A stretch of 64,000 nucleotides of DNA, taken from the NCBI RefSeq assembly GCF_002896855.1, contig NZ_CP021850.1, positions 1,389,665 through 1,453,664 of the forward strand, read 5' to 3'. A model generated the notes under the pieces. That model made no database searches and had not been told where the DNA came from. It saw only the letters and a program-made list of their open reading frames with translations. Both the position numbers and the translations under genes were made by a program. Positions 8,494-18,771 of this stretch are shown in pieces (the first letter of the stretch is position 1; each line of letters opens with the position of its first letter). The stretch is from Clostridium thermosuccinogenes (GTDB lineage: Bacteria > Bacillota > Clostridia > Acetivibrionales > DSM-5807).

Positions 8494-11152
8494 CATGTCT
8501 AGATATGAGATTATTGTAGATGGGATTGTGCAGGGTGTGGGCTTCAGGCCTTTTATACATAACCTTGCAGAATCTCTTTCTTTATGTGGATGGGTAAACA
8601 ACCGGGGCAGCAGTGTGGTTATTGAGGCGGAAGGAGATAAGGACGTCCTCGACGCTTTTGTTGGAAAGATAAAGAAAGAGGCTCCGGTGCTTTCCCATAT
8701 AAAAAGCATCAAGGTAACGGAAAGGGAGCCGGCAGGGTATACAGGTTTTGAGATCAGGAAAAGCGAGAAGAGCAGTGATGAAAAAGTATATATCTCCCCG
8801 GATGTTTCCATTTGTGCGGACTGTGAGAGGGAGCTTTTTGACAGAACCGACAGGAGGTATCTTTACCCGTTCATAAACTGCACCAACTGCGGGCCCAGGT
8901 TTACCATCATAAAAGATATTCCCTATGACAGGATAAACACCACCATGTCTGTTTTTGAAATGTGCGGCCGGTGTAAAGACGAGTATACCGACCCTGCCAA
9001 CAGAAGATACCATGCCCAGCCTGTATCATGCTACGAATGCGGGCCAAAGCTGGAACTCCTCGACCACTGTGGCAGGAAGCCGAAGCATGTTTTGGCACAG
9101 GGAGATGTTCATGGGGATTATTGTGGTCATTCGGCATACTGTCATGAAAATATCAGAACAGAAAAGACGATAATCGAGGCAAAGGATTCCATAAGCTCTA
9201 ATGCAGCTATTTGTCCGGAAGTACAGGACGATGGTGGTAAAAAAAGCCGGTTTATGCCAAAGGAAATGCTAAATGCCATAGCCCAGGCGCAGAAGCTTTT
9301 GCTGAACGGCAAAATTGTGGCTATAAAAGGGCTGGGAGGCTATCACCTGGCGTGCAATGCTTTGGACGGGGAAGCCGTCAGCAGGCTGCGCCAGAGGAAG
9401 CTTAGGGATGAAAAGCCTTTTGCCGTCATGGCCAGGGATTATGAGACCGCATTGAAGTATGCGTACATCAATGAGCAGGAGAAGGAACTCCTGATGTCGG
9501 AAAAGAAGCCTATAGTGCTTTTGAGGAAGCGGGAGAACAGCGGACTGCCGGAGGAAATTGCGCCGGGAAATCCGTATATCGGGATAATGCTTCCCTATAC
9601 GGCTCTTCACATTCTCCTTTTTCACCAGGATATTCCTTGTCTGAATGACCCTTATGATGACCCTTGTCGGAAAGCCTTGCATCAGCAAGATAATGCGCAC
9701 ATAAAGGCTTTGCATCATGACTTTTTGCATCATGATATCCCTTGTCAGAATACAAAGTCTTTAGCCACAGCTCCGGAGTTGCTGGTGATGACCAGCGGGA
9801 ACATAAGCAGCGAGCCCATCTGCTACAAAGACCAAGAAGCTATGGAAAGGCTGGGGGATGTAGCCGATTATTTTCTAACCAATAACAGGGAAATACACAT
9901 GAGAACCGATGACTCAGTGATAAGAATCTTCAGGGGTAAGGAGTATCCTATCCGGCGTTCCAGGGGATACGTGCCCTATCCTGTATCATGCGAGGAAGCC
10001 GTGGGAAGCATTTGCCGGGGAAAGACCCCGTCGGTGCTTGCCTGCGGGGGAGAACTTAAAAACACCTTTTGCATAAACAGGGATTATGAGTTTATCATGA
10101 GCCATCATATAGGCGATCTGGAGAATGAGGAGACATTGATATCCTTTGAGCAGGGAATTGAGCACTTAAAAAGGCTGTTTAATATAAAAAGCGATATTAT
10201 AGCTTACGATTTGCATCCGGAGTACCTATCAACCAAATATGCCCTTGATCAAGATGTAGATATGAAAAAGATCGCGGTACAGCATCATCATGCCCATATC
10301 GCGTCCTGCATGGCCGAGAACAATTTGACCGGGGATGTCATAGGTGTGGCTTTTGACGGTACAGGCTTTGGAGAGGACGGACACATATGGGGAGGAGAGT
10401 TTTTTACAGGAAGCTATGCCGGCTTTAAGAGAGAAGGGCACCTGGACTATATCCGGATGCCCGGCGGTGAAAAGGCCATAAAGGAACCATGGAGAATGGC
10501 TGTCGGATATATTCATCATATGAACATGATGGCTATGAATAAAGGAGCAAAATCCCAAATGGTGAGTATGGAACAACCGCTTTTTTCCACTGTCTTTAGC
10601 GGTATTGAGGAATACAAGTTATCAGCTGTTTGGCAGGTGCTGGATAAAAATGTAAACTGCCCTTTAACATCCAGCATGGGAAGGCTGTTCGATGCTGCCG
10701 CATCCTTAGCCGGTATAAGGCACGCGATAAATTATGAAGGCCAGGCTGCCATAGAATTTGAGCATATTGCAGAAAAAAGCCATTGTGGGATATATCCTTA
10801 TGATATGCCGGATGTAGGGGAAAGCTTCAAAATAAATGTGACTCCTATGATGGAAAATATCATAAAAGACAGGTGCTGTGGTGTCTCTGCCAGCATAATC
10901 TCGGGCAAATTTCATGAAACCATTGCTGATATAGTCCTAAAAGCCTGCCTTCGAATCAGGAAGAGGACAGGCTTGAACAGGGTTGTTTTGAGCGGAGGCG
11001 TGTTTCAGAACATGACTCTCCTGGGAAAGTCCATGGATAAACTGGAAGGCTCAGGCTTCAAAGTGTTCATACACAGCCGGGTTCCCTCCAATGACGGCGG
11101 TATTTCACTGGGGCAGGCCATGATAGCTATAGCCAGGGCAAGTGGCAGCTGA
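8486..11152 (+). CDS. hypF: Carbamoyltransferase HypF, NiFe-hydrogenase maturation (with in-frame insertions)
   Basis: HypF makes a thiocarbamoyl group from carbamoyl phosphate on the C-terminal Cys of HypE, the precursor of the cyanide ligands of NiFe hydrogenases. Domains in order: acylphosphatase-like (1-90, GIVQGVGFRPFIH), two zinc fingers (CADCERELF, CTNCGPRF, CGRCKDEY, CYECGP; 111-187), YrdC/Sua5-like domain (about 265-480), and a Kae1-like carbamoyltransferase domain with HHHAHIASCMAENN and FDGTGFGEDG. At 888 aa it is about 120 residues longer than usual. The excess lies in two inserts: about 193-262, before the YrdC domain, and about 380-428, a His/Asp-rich stretch encoded by short DNA repeats. 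The gene overlaps ribF by 8 bp; its partners hypC, hypD and hypE are 11 kb downstream. Confidence 0.95.
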   Translation: MANMSRYEIIVDGIVQGVGFRPFIHNLAESLSLCGWVNNRGSSVVIEAEGDKDVLDAFVGKIKKEAPVLSHIKSIKVTEREPAGYTGFEIRKSEKSSDEKVYISPDVSICADCERELFDRTDRRYLYPFINCTNCGPRFTIIKDIPYDRINTTMSVFEMCGRCKDEYTDPANRRYHAQPVSCYECGPKLELLDHCGRKPKHVLAQGDVHGDYCGHSAYCHENIRTEKTIIEAKDSISSNAAICPEVQDDGGKKSRFMPKEMLNAIAQAQKLLLNGKIVAIKGLGGYHLACNALDGEAVSRLRQRKLRDEKPFAVMARDYETALKYAYINEQEKELLMSEKKPIVLLRKRENSGLPEEIAPGNPYIGIMLPYTALHILLFHQDIPCLNDPYDDPCRKALHQQDNAHIKALHHDFLHHDIPCQNTKSLATAPELLVMTSGNISSEPICYKDQEAMERLGDVADYFLTNNREIHMRTDDSVIRIFRGKEYPIRRSRGYVPYPVSCEEAVGSICRGKTPSVLACGGELKNTFCINRDYEFIMSHHIGDLENEETLISFEQGIEHLKRLFNIKSDIIAYDLHPEYLSTKYALDQDVDMKKIAVQHHHAHIASCMAENNLTGDVIGVAFDGTGFGEDGHIWGGEFFTGSYAGFKREGHLDYIRMPGGEKAIKEPWRMAVGYIHHMNMMAMNKGAKSQMVSMEQPLFSTVFSGIEEYKLSAVWQVLDKNVNCPLTSSMGRLFDAAASLAGIRHAINYEGQAAIEFEHIAEKSHCGIYPYDMPDVGESFKINVTPMMENIIKDRCCGVSASIISGKFHETIADIVLKACLRIRKRTGLNRVVLSGGVFQNMTLLGKSMDKLEGSGFKVFIHSRVPSNDGGISLGQAMIAIARASGS

Positions 11153-11388
11153 CTCCAATGCTCATAGGGGACTTAAATAGATGTGTTAACTGTTATATTC
11201 ATTATTGGTTACGATTTGCAAGTATGAGGGGTTGTGCTGGCACAAAGAGTTTTTTTTATGCACATCTAACACCATAGGTTTATCTCTGTCAAACACCACC
11301 CCCCCTATGCTAAATATGCTCTGTACTTCAATTTTGCAAGTTTTGATTGCTAAAATTGCAAAATTCCTCTCTTTTTTTGATAAAAATA
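11153..11388. other. Non-coding gap after hypF
   Basis: No convincing gene. It holds a weak terminator-like hairpin (TTGTGC at 11232 with GCACAA at 11240, then eight T from 11250) that may end the nusA-hypF transcript, and a poly-C tract near 11301. A 74-codon open frame at 11205-11429 has no ribosome binding site, no recognisable family and runs through the gltB promoter, so it is not called. Confidence 0.5.
11232..11257 (+). terminator. Weak rho-independent terminator after hypF
   Basis: Six-base stem TTGTGC/GCACAA with a two-base loop, followed after AGAG by a run of eight T. The stem is short, so termination may be partial. Confidence 0.4.
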
Positions 11389-11417
11389 TTGAATTCCCGC
11401 AACATCTATGCTATAAT
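11389..11417 (+). promoter_or_regulatory. Sigma-A type promoter of gltB
   Basis: TTGAAT (11389-11394), a 17-base spacer, and a perfect TATAAT (11412-11417). The expected transcript start is near 11424, which leaves a leader of about 208 bases before the gltB ATG. Confidence 0.7.
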
Positions 11418-11494
11418 TATACCACTTAACGCCGGTATGGCCGGTGTGGAATTACTTGTAACAGAAAACATTATGATTTTATAAAAACAATCGA

Positions 11495-11571
11495 TGCAAT
11501 AAGACACTGAGAAAATTGCAAGACGCACTCAACGAAGAGTCAAAAGCCTTTGGTTGAGTGCGTCTTTTTTT
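11495..11571 (+). terminator. Leader terminator/attenuator upstream of gltB
   Basis: A perfect 13 bp stem (AGACGCACTCAAC at 11521 with GTTGAGTGCGTCT at 11553) followed by seven T is a complete intrinsic terminator. It lies inside the leader made from the promoter at 11389 and before the gltB start, so it cannot simply end the hypF transcript. It is directly preceded by a second small hairpin (TGCAAT at 11495 with ATTGCA at 11515). This arrangement suggests regulated antitermination of glutamate synthase; the regulator is not visible. Confidence 0.65.
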
Positions 11572-11631
11572 ACGCTAACAACTATGCTGTTGGAAAATAA
11601 AAGGTCATATAAGGAAAGAAAGGTGTTGGAT

Positions 11632-14600
11632 ATGAATCAAAAGGATGTACCCCAAAAACAGGGACTCTACGACCCTCAATTCGAGCACGATGCTTGCGGC
11701 ATTGGCTTTGTGGTGAATATAAAAGGTAAGAAGTCCCATGCCATTGTAAGGCATGCCATTACCGCCCTCAAGAACCTTTCCCACCGTGGAGGCAGCGGAT
11801 CGGAGGAAAATACGGGTGACGGAGCAGGAATATTGATACAGCTGCCTCATGAATTCTTTAAATATGAGTCCACAAAGCTGGGCTTTGATTTGCCACAACC
11901 AGGAAAGTACGGCGTCGGAATGGTTTTCTTTTCCCCGGATGCTGACCGGAGAGAACAGTGCGAAAAAAAGCTGGAGGATATCATAAGAGAAGAAGGGCAG
12001 ATATTCCTGGGATGGAGAACGGTGCCCTGTGACGACAGCTCCCTGGGTGATACGGCAAAGGCATGCATGCCTTGCATAAGGCAGATTTTTATCGGACGCA
12101 GTGAAGATTTAAAAGATGACATGGATTTTGAGAGGAAGCTTTATGTGATCCGCAAGCTGGCGGAGAAGTCAATCCGTTATGCTGAAAAAGACAATGATGA
12201 ATATTTTTATGTGGCAAGTCTCTCTTCCAGGACCATCGTATATAAAGGAATGCTGACGGCGGAACAAGTGGATGAATTCTATCCCGACCTTAAGGACCCG
12301 AGAGTTGAAAGCGCCATTGCTTTAGTGCATTCCCGTTACAGCACCAATACCTTTCCCAGCTGGGAGAGAGCCCATCCTAACCGCTATATCATCCATAATG
12401 GAGAGATCAACACGCTGAGGGGAAATGTCAACTGGATGAATGCGCGCCAGGCTGCTTTGAAATCCGATCTTTTCGGGGATGATATGTCCAAGGTTCTGCC
12501 GATTATAAACCAGGATGGAAGTGATTCGGCCATGTTTGACAACTGCCTGGAATTTCTTTCGCTGACCGGGCGTTCCCTGCCTCATGCGGCCATGATGATG
12601 ATACCGGAACCCTGGTCCAACCATGAAAGCATGAGCGATGAGAAAAAAGCATTCTATGAATATCACAGCTGCCTGATGGAACCATGGGATGGCCCTGCAG
12701 CCATGGCATTCACCGACGGTATTGTGGTGGGAGCCGTTTTGGACAGAAACGGGCTGAGGCCTGCCCGTTATTATGTTACAAAGGATGACATGGTAATAAT
12801 GGCTTCGGAGGTAGGAGTCCTGGATATACCGGCAGAGAATGTGCTATGCAAGGAAAGGCTCAGACCAGGCAGGATGTTGCTTATAGATACAAGGGAAGGA
12901 CGCATAGTTAACGACGATGAGTTAAAGCATAATATTGCCAGCGCCAACCCATACCGGGAGTGGCTGGACAGATATCTTCTGGATATGGAAAAGCTGCCTG
13001 AGGTTCAGGCAAAAGAAGACAGAAGCACCGAGACTACCGTACAGCGGCAGAAGGCTTTTGGCTATACCTATGAAGAGCTGACCAAGGTTATAATTCCAAT
13101 GGCCAGGGACGGGGTAGAGGCGGTGGGTTCCATGGGAACCGACACTCCTCTTGCTGTGCTTTCCGACAAGCCCCAGCTTTTATACAACTATTTTAAACAG
13201 CTTTTCGCCCAGGTTACCAATCCGCCCATTGATGCTATCCGTGAGGAGATAATAACATCCACCGAAACCATGATAGGTTCGGAAGGCGATTTAATTAATC
13301 CTTCGCCGGAAAGCTGCCGTCAGATAAAGATAAAGCTGCCTGTCTTAAGCAGCAAAGAATTTGCCAAGCTGAAAAACATTAAAGAGCCGGGATTCAAAGC
13401 TGTTACCCTGCCCATCCTCTTTAATCCTGCGGATGGAGGTCAGGGTCTTGAGAAAGCCCTGAGTGAGCTGTTCAGCCATGCGGACGATGAGATAAAGGGT
13501 GGAGCAAACCTTTTGATTCTTACCGACAGGGGCATCTGTCCGGAAAAGGCGGCCATACCTGCCCTTTTAGCGGTAGCCGGCCTGCATCACCACCTGATAC
13601 GCCAGGGCACCCGCACCAAAGTCGCTATAATTCTGGAGTCGGGGGAACCTCGTGAAGTTCATCATTTCGCTTTGCTTTTGGGCTATGGTGTTTCAGCTAT
13701 CTATCCCTATCTGGCTTATGAAACCATTGACAGCCTTATAAACCAGGGCATGCTGGAAAAAACGGACTATGAGCATGCCGTAAATAAATATATTAAAGCT
13801 GCTGTAAAAGGCGTGGTAAAGGTAATGTCCAAAATGGGCATTTCAACAATCCAGAGCTATCAGGGGGCTCAGATATTTGAGGCAATAGGTCTGCAGCAGT
13901 CGGTGATTGACAAGTATTTTACCAATACCCCCTCAAGGATAGGCGGCATTGATATGGATATTATAGCAAAAGAAGCTGCAATGCACCATTCGGCTGCATA
14001 CTGCGAGCGCTCTCCTGTAAATATGACGCTGGAAAGCGGCGGACAGTATCAATGGCGGAGGAATGGCGAATATCATATGTATAACCCTGAGACCATCCAT
14101 AAGCTTCAATATGCTTGCCGCACTAATAATTATGAAATGTTCAAGGAGTATTCAAAGCTTTTGAATGAGCAGACTCAAAGCCTTTGCACTATAAGAGGGC
14201 TCATGGAATTCAAGTTTTCTGAAAATCCGATTCCCATAGATGAGGTGGAATCGGTGGAATCCATCTGCCGTCGCTTCAAAACCGGAGCCATGTCCTACGG
14301 CTCCATCAGCCAGGAAGCCCATGAGGCCTTGGCAATTGCGATGAATAGAATCGGCGGAAAGAGCAATACGGGAGAAGGCGGAGAGGACCCGGCGCGCTTC
14401 ATTCCCGATGCCAGTGGGGATTCCAAAAATAGTGCCATCAAGCAGGTGGCTTCCGGGCGTTTTGGAGTGACCAGTGAATACCTGGTGAATGCAAAAGAGA
14501 TACAGATAAAAATGGCTCAAGGGGCAAAGCCCGGCGAAGGCGGGCAACTTCCGGGGCGCAAGGTTTATCCCTGGGTTGCCAAGGTAAGGCATTCAACACC

Positions 14601-16224
14601 CGGAGTAGGTCTGATTTCACCGCCACCGCATCACGATATTTATTCCATTGAGGATTTGGCGGAGCTTATCCATGACCTGAAGAATGCCAACCGGGACGCC
14701 CGCATCAGTGTCAAGCTGGTTTCTGAGGTAGGCGTAGGCACCATAGCCGCAGGAGTAGCCAAGGGACATGCCGATGTGGTTCTGATAAGCGGTTATGATG
14801 GTGGTACCGGAGCTTCTCCGAGAACCAGCATAAGGCATGCAGGTCTTCCATGGGAGCTGGGACTGGCGGAAACCCACCAGACCCTCCTGTTAAACAACTT
14901 GAGAAGCCGTATCGTTGTTGAAACCGACGGCAAGCTTATGACAGGCCGGGATGTGGCGATAGCTGCCCTCCTGGGCGCTGAAGAGTTCGGCTTTGCCACT
15001 GCTCCTCTGGTGGTTCTGGGATGCGTGATGATGAGGGTTTGCAACCTGGATACATGCCCTGTGGGTATAGCCACCCAGAATCCCGAATTGCGCAGGAGAT
15101 TTGCAGGAGATCCCCAGCATGTGGTCAACTTTATGCGCTTCGTAGCTCAGGAATTGAGAGAGATAATGGCTAAGCTGGGCTTCCGCACCGTAGATGAGAT
15201 GGTAGGCCGTTCCGATAAGTTGGAAGTCAAAAAGGTTGTTGACCACTGGAAGGCAAAAGGATTGGATCTTTCTCCCATCCTATACCAGCCGGAATCGAAG
15301 GATGAAAGGCATTATGTGAAGCCCCAGAATCACGGGATTGAAAAAGCTCTTGACTGCCACGTTCTCCTGGATATATGCAAGCCTGCCTTGGAAAAGGGTG
15401 AAAAGGTCAGCGCCATACTGCCTATACGCAATACGAACCGCGTTACAGGTACGATCCTTGGAAGCGAGGTTACAAAAAGATATGGATCCAAAGGGTTGCC
15501 GGAGGATACTATTTGCCTGAACTTTAAAGGTTCGGCAGGCCAGAGCTTCGGAGCCTTTGTTCCAAAGGGTATCACTCTGATACTGGAAGGGGATTCCAAT
15601 GACTATATAGGAAAAGGACTGTCCGGAGGCAAGATTATTGTATATCCGCCCAAAGGTTCAACCTTTGCGCCGGAGGAGAATATAATAATCGGCAATGTTG
15701 CCTTCTATGGAGCTACCAGTGGTGAAGCATATATCAACGGAGCTGCCGGTGAAAGGTTCTGCGTCAGAAACAGCGGACTGAATGCGGTAGTAGAAGCTGT
15801 CGGAGACCACGGATGTGAATATATGACTGGAGGCAGGGTTGTGGTGCTTGGTTCCACAGGACGGAACTTTGCCGCAGGCATGTCGGGAGGCATCGCCTAT
15901 GTTTTGGATGAAGCCGGTGGTTTTAGCAAAAAATGCAATATGGAGTCGGTAGAGCTGGAATCCCTGGAAGATATAGAAGAAATAAATATGGTCAAGGAAA
16001 TGATACAAAAGCATGTGAATTATACCGGCAGCGAAACCGGCAAAAGGGTGCTTTCTCAATGGAATAAGATGGTATCCAAATTCGTCAGGGTAATACCCAA
16101 GGATTACAAGCGCATGCTAAAAGCGATAAAGGATATGGAAAGAAGCGGATACAGCGGAGAAGAAGCGCTTATGGCGGCCTTTGAAGCAAATAACCGTGAT
16201 CTTGCTCGAATCAGCGGCAACTAA
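11632..16224 (+). CDS. gltB: Glutamate synthase large (alpha) subunit
   Basis: Transfers the amide nitrogen of glutamine to 2-oxoglutarate, giving two glutamates (1530 aa). Domains in order: N-terminal class II glutamine amidotransferase (about 22-430), central domain, FMN-binding synthase domain (about 790-1190) and C-terminal GXGXG beta-helix domain (about 1230-1480). A 21-residue propeptide precedes the expected N-terminal catalytic Cys22 in [10 protein letters not shown]. The 3Fe-4S cysteines are visible in the motif [13 protein letters not shown] and the Cys before it. The ATG at 11632 is chosen because AGGAAAGAAAGG precedes it and it gives the usual short propeptide; the frame is open back into the leader terminator, which makes the longer form unlikely. 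Confidence 0.97.
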   Translation: MNQKDVPQKQGLYDPQFEHDACGIGFVVNIKGKKSHAIVRHAITALKNLSHRGGSGSEENTGDGAGILIQLPHEFFKYESTKLGFDLPQPGKYGVGMVFFSPDADRREQCEKKLEDIIREEGQIFLGWRTVPCDDSSLGDTAKACMPCIRQIFIGRSEDLKDDMDFERKLYVIRKLAEKSIRYAEKDNDEYFYVASLSSRTIVYKGMLTAEQVDEFYPDLKDPRVESAIALVHSRYSTNTFPSWERAHPNRYIIHNGEINTLRGNVNWMNARQAALKSDLFGDDMSKVLPIINQDGSDSAMFDNCLEFLSLTGRSLPHAAMMMIPEPWSNHESMSDEKKAFYEYHSCLMEPWDGPAAMAFTDGIVVGAVLDRNGLRPARYYVTKDDMVIMASEVGVLDIPAENVLCKERLRPGRMLLIDTREGRIVNDDELKHNIASANPYREWLDRYLLDMEKLPEVQAKEDRSTETTVQRQKAFGYTYEELTKVIIPMARDGVEAVGSMGTDTPLAVLSDKPQLLYNYFKQLFAQVTNPPIDAIREEIITSTETMIGSEGDLINPSPESCRQIKIKLPVLSSKEFAKLKNIKEPGFKAVTLPILFNPADGGQGLEKALSELFSHADDEIKGGANLLILTDRGICPEKAAIPALLAVAGLHHHLIRQGTRTKVAIILESGEPREVHHFALLLGYGVSAIYPYLAYETIDSLINQGMLEKTDYEHAVNKYIKAAVKGVVKVMSKMGISTIQSYQGAQIFEAIGLQQSVIDKYFTNTPSRIGGIDMDIIAKEAAMHHSAAYCERSPVNMTLESGGQYQWRRNGEYHMYNPETIHKLQYACRTNNYEMFKEYSKLLNEQTQSLCTIRGLMEFKFSENPIPIDEVESVESICRRFKTGAMSYGSISQEAHEALAIAMNRIGGKSNTGEGGEDPARFIPDASGDSKNSAIKQVASGRFGVTSEYLVNAKEIQIKMAQGAKPGEGGQLPGRKVYPWVAKVRHSTPGVGLISPPPHHDIYSIEDLAELIHDLKNANRDARISVKLVSEVGVGTIAAGVAKGHADVVLISGYDGGTGASPRTSIRHAGLPWELGLAETHQTLLLNNLRSRIVVETDGKLMTGRDVAIAALLGAEEFGFATAPLVVLGCVMMRVCNLDTCPVGIATQNPELRRRFAGDPQHVVNFMRFVAQELREIMAKLGFRTVDEMVGRSDKLEVKKVVDHWKAKGLDLSPILYQPESKDERHYVKPQNHGIEKALDCHVLLDICKPALEKGEKVSAILPIRNTNRVTGTILGSEVTKRYGSKGLPEDTICLNFKGSAGQSFGAFVPKGITLILEGDSNDYIGKGLSGGKIIVYPPKGSTFAPEENIIIGNVAFYGATSGEAYINGAAGERFCVRNSGLNAVVEAVGDHGCEYMTGGRVVVLGSTGRNFAAGMSGGIAYVLDEAGGFSKKCNMESVELESLEDIEEINMVKEMIQKHVNYTGSETGKRVLSQWNKMVSKFVRVIPKDYKRMLKAIKDMERSGYSGEEALMAAFEANNRDLARISGN

Positions 16225-16314
16225 ACATTTTATAACTATAAAAGCCAACTTTGCAGCCTATATGGGATTTATTTAACTGAAGCTGCAAAATCAAGATAAA
16301 TTGGAGGAAGTGCT

Positions 16315-17799
16315 ATGGGTAAACCAACAGGATTTTTGGAATATAAGCGGGAAGTTCCGCCTGACAGGGCTCCTCTTGAAAGGATAAAGGACTGGGAGGA
16401 ATTTCATCTTCATCTGGATGAGGAAAAGCAGAGAAAACAGGGTGCCCGCTGTATGGACTGCGGCACGCCTTTCTGCCACTCCGGACTATTGATTAACGGG
16501 ATGGCTTCCGGTTGCCCTATAAATAACCTGATTCCGGAATGGAATGATTTGATATATAGAGGGCGATGGAAGGAAGCCCTTGAACGCCTTCATAAAACCA
16601 ATAATTTCCCCGAATTCACAGGGAGGGTTTGCCCCGCACCCTGTGAAGGGTCGTGCACCATGGGCATAAATGAGCCGCAGGTGACCATCAAGAGCAATGA
16701 ATGTGCCATAATCGACCGTGCTTATGAGGAAGGCTGGATTAAGCCTGAACCACCAAAGCAGCGCACAGGCAAAAAAGTTGCAGTCGTGGGATCGGGACCT
16801 TCCGGTCTGGCATGTGCGGACCAGCTGAACAAAGCAGGGCATATGGTGACTGTCTTTGAGCGTGCCGATAGGCCGGGCGGTCTTTTGATGTATGGCATAC
16901 CCAACATGAAGCTGGACAAAAAGATAGTTCAAAGGCGGATAGATCTGATGGCTGCTGAAGGTGTGGAATTTGTGACAGGCACGGAGGTGGGAAAGGACTA
17001 TCCCGCTGAAAAGCTTTTGAAGGAGTTTGATGCCGTCGTTCTGTGCGGAGGGGCTACAAAGCCAAGAGATCTGCAGGTGGAAGGCCGAAACTTGAAAGGC
17101 GTTCATTTTGCAGTGGATTTTCTGGGGAGGAATACGAAGAGCCTCTTGGATTCCGGACATAAAGACGGTAAATATATAAGCGCTAAAGGTAAGGATGTCA
17201 TTGTCATAGGTGGTGGAGACACAGGCACCGATTGTGTGGCTACATCTCTTCGCCACGGATGCAACAGTGTCGTTCAGTTTGAAATAATGCCGATGCCGCC
17301 GAAGGAAAGGCAAAATGATAATCCTTGGCCCCAATGGCCGAAAGTTTACAAAATGGATTACGGCCAGGAGGAAGCTGCGGCCTTATATGGCAGGGATCCC
17401 CGGGAATACTGTATCATGACCAAAAAGATCACAGGGGATGCCGAAGGAAATGTAAAGGAAGTTCATACCGTGCAGATAGAATGGAAAAGGGATGATTCCG
17501 GACGAATGATGCCTGTGGAGATACCAGGAACGGAAAGAGTCTGGCCTGCACAGTTAGTTCTTATCTGTATGGGCTTTTTAGGCCCTGAAGATACGCTTCT
17601 AAAGCAGCTGGGTATTGAACAGGACGGCAGGACTAATGTGAAAGCCGAATACGGAAGGTTTGCCACCAATGTGAAGGGGGTATTCTGCGCTGGTGACATG
17701 CGCCGCGGCCAAAGCCTTGTCGTATGGGCAATAAACGAAGGGCGTGCCGCTGCCCGGGAATGTGACAGGTATTTAATGGGAAACACAAATTTGCCGTAA
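16315..17799 (+). CDS. gltD: Glutamate synthase small (beta) subunit
   Basis: NADPH-dependent oxidoreductase partner of GltB (494 aa) that feeds electrons to the large subunit. The N-terminal cysteine-rich domain (CMDCGTPFC near residue 43; CPAPCEGSC near 105) carries 4Fe-4S clusters. The FAD-binding [17 protein letters not shown] motif is near residue 157 and a second dinucleotide motif [15 protein letters not shown] near residue 300. ATG follows TTGGAGGAAG. The 90 bp gap to gltB contains a TTTGCAGC/GCTGCAAA hairpin (16250-16289) without a T run. The strong terminator downstream ends this gltBD operon. Confidence 0.97.
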   Translation: MGKPTGFLEYKREVPPDRAPLERIKDWEEFHLHLDEEKQRKQGARCMDCGTPFCHSGLLINGMASGCPINNLIPEWNDLIYRGRWKEALERLHKTNNFPEFTGRVCPAPCEGSCTMGINEPQVTIKSNECAIIDRAYEEGWIKPEPPKQRTGKKVAVVGSGPSGLACADQLNKAGHMVTVFERADRPGGLLMYGIPNMKLDKKIVQRRIDLMAAEGVEFVTGTEVGKDYPAEKLLKEFDAVVLCGGATKPRDLQVEGRNLKGVHFAVDFLGRNTKSLLDSGHKDGKYISAKGKDVIVIGGGDTGTDCVATSLRHGCNSVVQFEIMPMPPKERQNDNPWPQWPKVYKMDYGQEEAAALYGRDPREYCIMTKKITGDAEGNVKEVHTVQIEWKRDDSGRMMPVEIPGTERVWPAQLVLICMGFLGPEDTLLKQLGIEQDGRTNVKAEYGRFATNVKGVFCAGDMRRGQSLVVWAINEGRAAARECDRYLMGNTNLP

Positions 17800-17863
17800 A
17801 TGTATGGATTTATAAGGTATACATTATATAAAGTTATAATTATATAAGATGTGTAATATGAGG

Positions 17864-17891
17864 GGATGTTCTTAAAAAGAACATCCTTTTT
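17864..17891 (+). terminator. Rho-independent terminator after gltD
   Basis: Perfect stem GGATGTTCTT/AAGAACATCC with a short A-rich loop, followed by five T (17887-17891). It closes the gltBD transcript. Confidence 0.85.
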
Positions 17892-18063
17892 GCATGCCCT
17901 TTCTATATCCTGTTTTCAATTTCCACATCTTTTTAATATCTATAAAAGAATATTTTTCTCGGAATGGCATTTTTCTCTTTACTGAATTAGTTTATTAGTA
18001 TATAATTCACATGTGAAATATTTATACCTTAATACTACATATGATAATTGTATATACAGCTAT

Positions 18064-18146
18064 AACGAGGCTATAGGTGTCCCCCACCTCTTATAGGTGG
18101 ACTTAATTTTCATAATAGACGGTGAGTTAAAATCTCCTGCCTCGTT
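18064..18146 (+). ncRNA. Candidate structured RNA or insertion-sequence end
   Basis: AACGAGGC (18064-18071) is the perfect reverse complement of GCCTCGTT (18139-18146). Enclosed is a hairpin CCACCT/AGGTGG (18084-18100) and a TATAGGTG motif that occurs twice, so alternative pairings exist. No coding capacity. It could be a cis-acting leader RNA for the marR-ABC operon, or the remains of an IS200/IS605-type element end. The strand is inferred only from the downstream genes. Confidence 0.35.
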
Positions 18147-18216
18147 GAAACGATGTGTTGAAATTACTACGCGATTTCTTCCGTTGTTTAAAATTGTAAG
18201 TTTACCGGTACATCAC

Positions 18217-18256
18217 AGCAAGCTTGCTTTCTAAAAATCAAAAGGGTTTTAACCCT
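18217..18256. promoter_or_regulatory. Palindromes upstream of marR, possible autoregulatory operator
   Basis: A perfect 12 bp palindrome AGCAAGCTTGCT (18217-18228) and AGGGTTTTAACCCT (18243-18256) lie 80-120 bases before the MarR start. MarR proteins bind dyad-symmetric sites near their own promoter, so either could be the operator. This is inference from position and symmetry only. Confidence 0.3.
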
Positions 18257-18337
18257 CACCAAAATGACTGCCATATATCTGTTCTTGTTATTATTACGCT
18301 GCAAAGTTTGCCACCGGTCAAGAAAGGAGGGGATGGG

Positions 18338-18769
18338 ATGGATGATAATATGATTCTGGATGTTTACTATACCCTAAAGCGTACCAGCTTCAAAGTCAAA
18401 AAGGATTTAATGAATAAGCTGGCAGAGGGAGGAATTACCTGGCCGCAGTTCCATGCCCTTTATCATATAGGAGAGGAGGGTATTTCTGCCAATGAGCTGG
18501 CAAAGGAGCTTAGCTGCAATGCCAGCAACATGACGGGGCTTATTGACAGGATGATGGAAAATAACTGGGTATACAGGGAACGGTGCGCACAGGACAGAAG
18601 AATATGGCTCATCAAGCTTACCGAGGAGGGGATGAAGCTTAGGGCAAGGCTTATCCCGGAGCAAAACAGAAACATAATAAACCGCATGTCTGCCCTCAGT
18701 GAAGAAGAATTAGTGACGTTGAAAAGGTTATTGGAAAAATTGGAGCGCAATGATAGGGAGGATACATAA
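18338..18769 (+). CDS. MarR family transcriptional regulator
   Basis: 143-residue winged-helix regulator. The helix-turn-helix is in ISANELAKELSCNASNMTGLIDRM and the wing has the family DRRIW(L)IKLTEEG motif. MarR proteins are usually dimeric repressors released by small ligands. The start ATG at 18338 follows AAAGGAGG by 7 bases. The stop is 2 bp before the ABC exporter gene, so the regulator most likely controls that exporter and itself. The ligand cannot be told from the sequence. Confidence 0.9.
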   Translation: MDDNMILDVYYTLKRTSFKVKKDLMNKLAEGGITWPQFHALYHIGEEGISANELAKELSCNASNMTGLIDRMMENNWVYRERCAQDRRIWLIKLTEEGMKLRARLIPEQNRNIINRMSALSEEELVTLKRLLEKLERNDREDT

Positions 18770-18771
18770 TA

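Larger units (their letters stand above)
17892..18337. other. Non-coding gap before marR, rich in dyad symmetry
   Basis: No gene is supported over these 446 bases. They hold the structured element at 18064-18146 and two palindromes, AGCAAGCTTGCT (18217-18228) and AGGGTTTTAACCCT (18243-18256). The open frame of the MarR gene extends back to 18224 but its ribosome binding site supports 18338. Confidence 0.6.

Noticed and set aside
11205-11429. 74-codon open frame between hypF and gltB
   Set aside because: No ribosome binding site, Cys/Leu-rich random composition, overlaps the weak terminator and the gltB promoter.
11495-11571. ANTAR-type dual hairpin in the gltB leader
   Set aside because: The two hairpins do not show the six-base loops with conserved A and G needed for that assignment; kept only as an attenuator.
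16486-17334. 282-codon minus-strand open frame opposite gltD
   Set aside because: Antisense shadow of a well-conserved gene.
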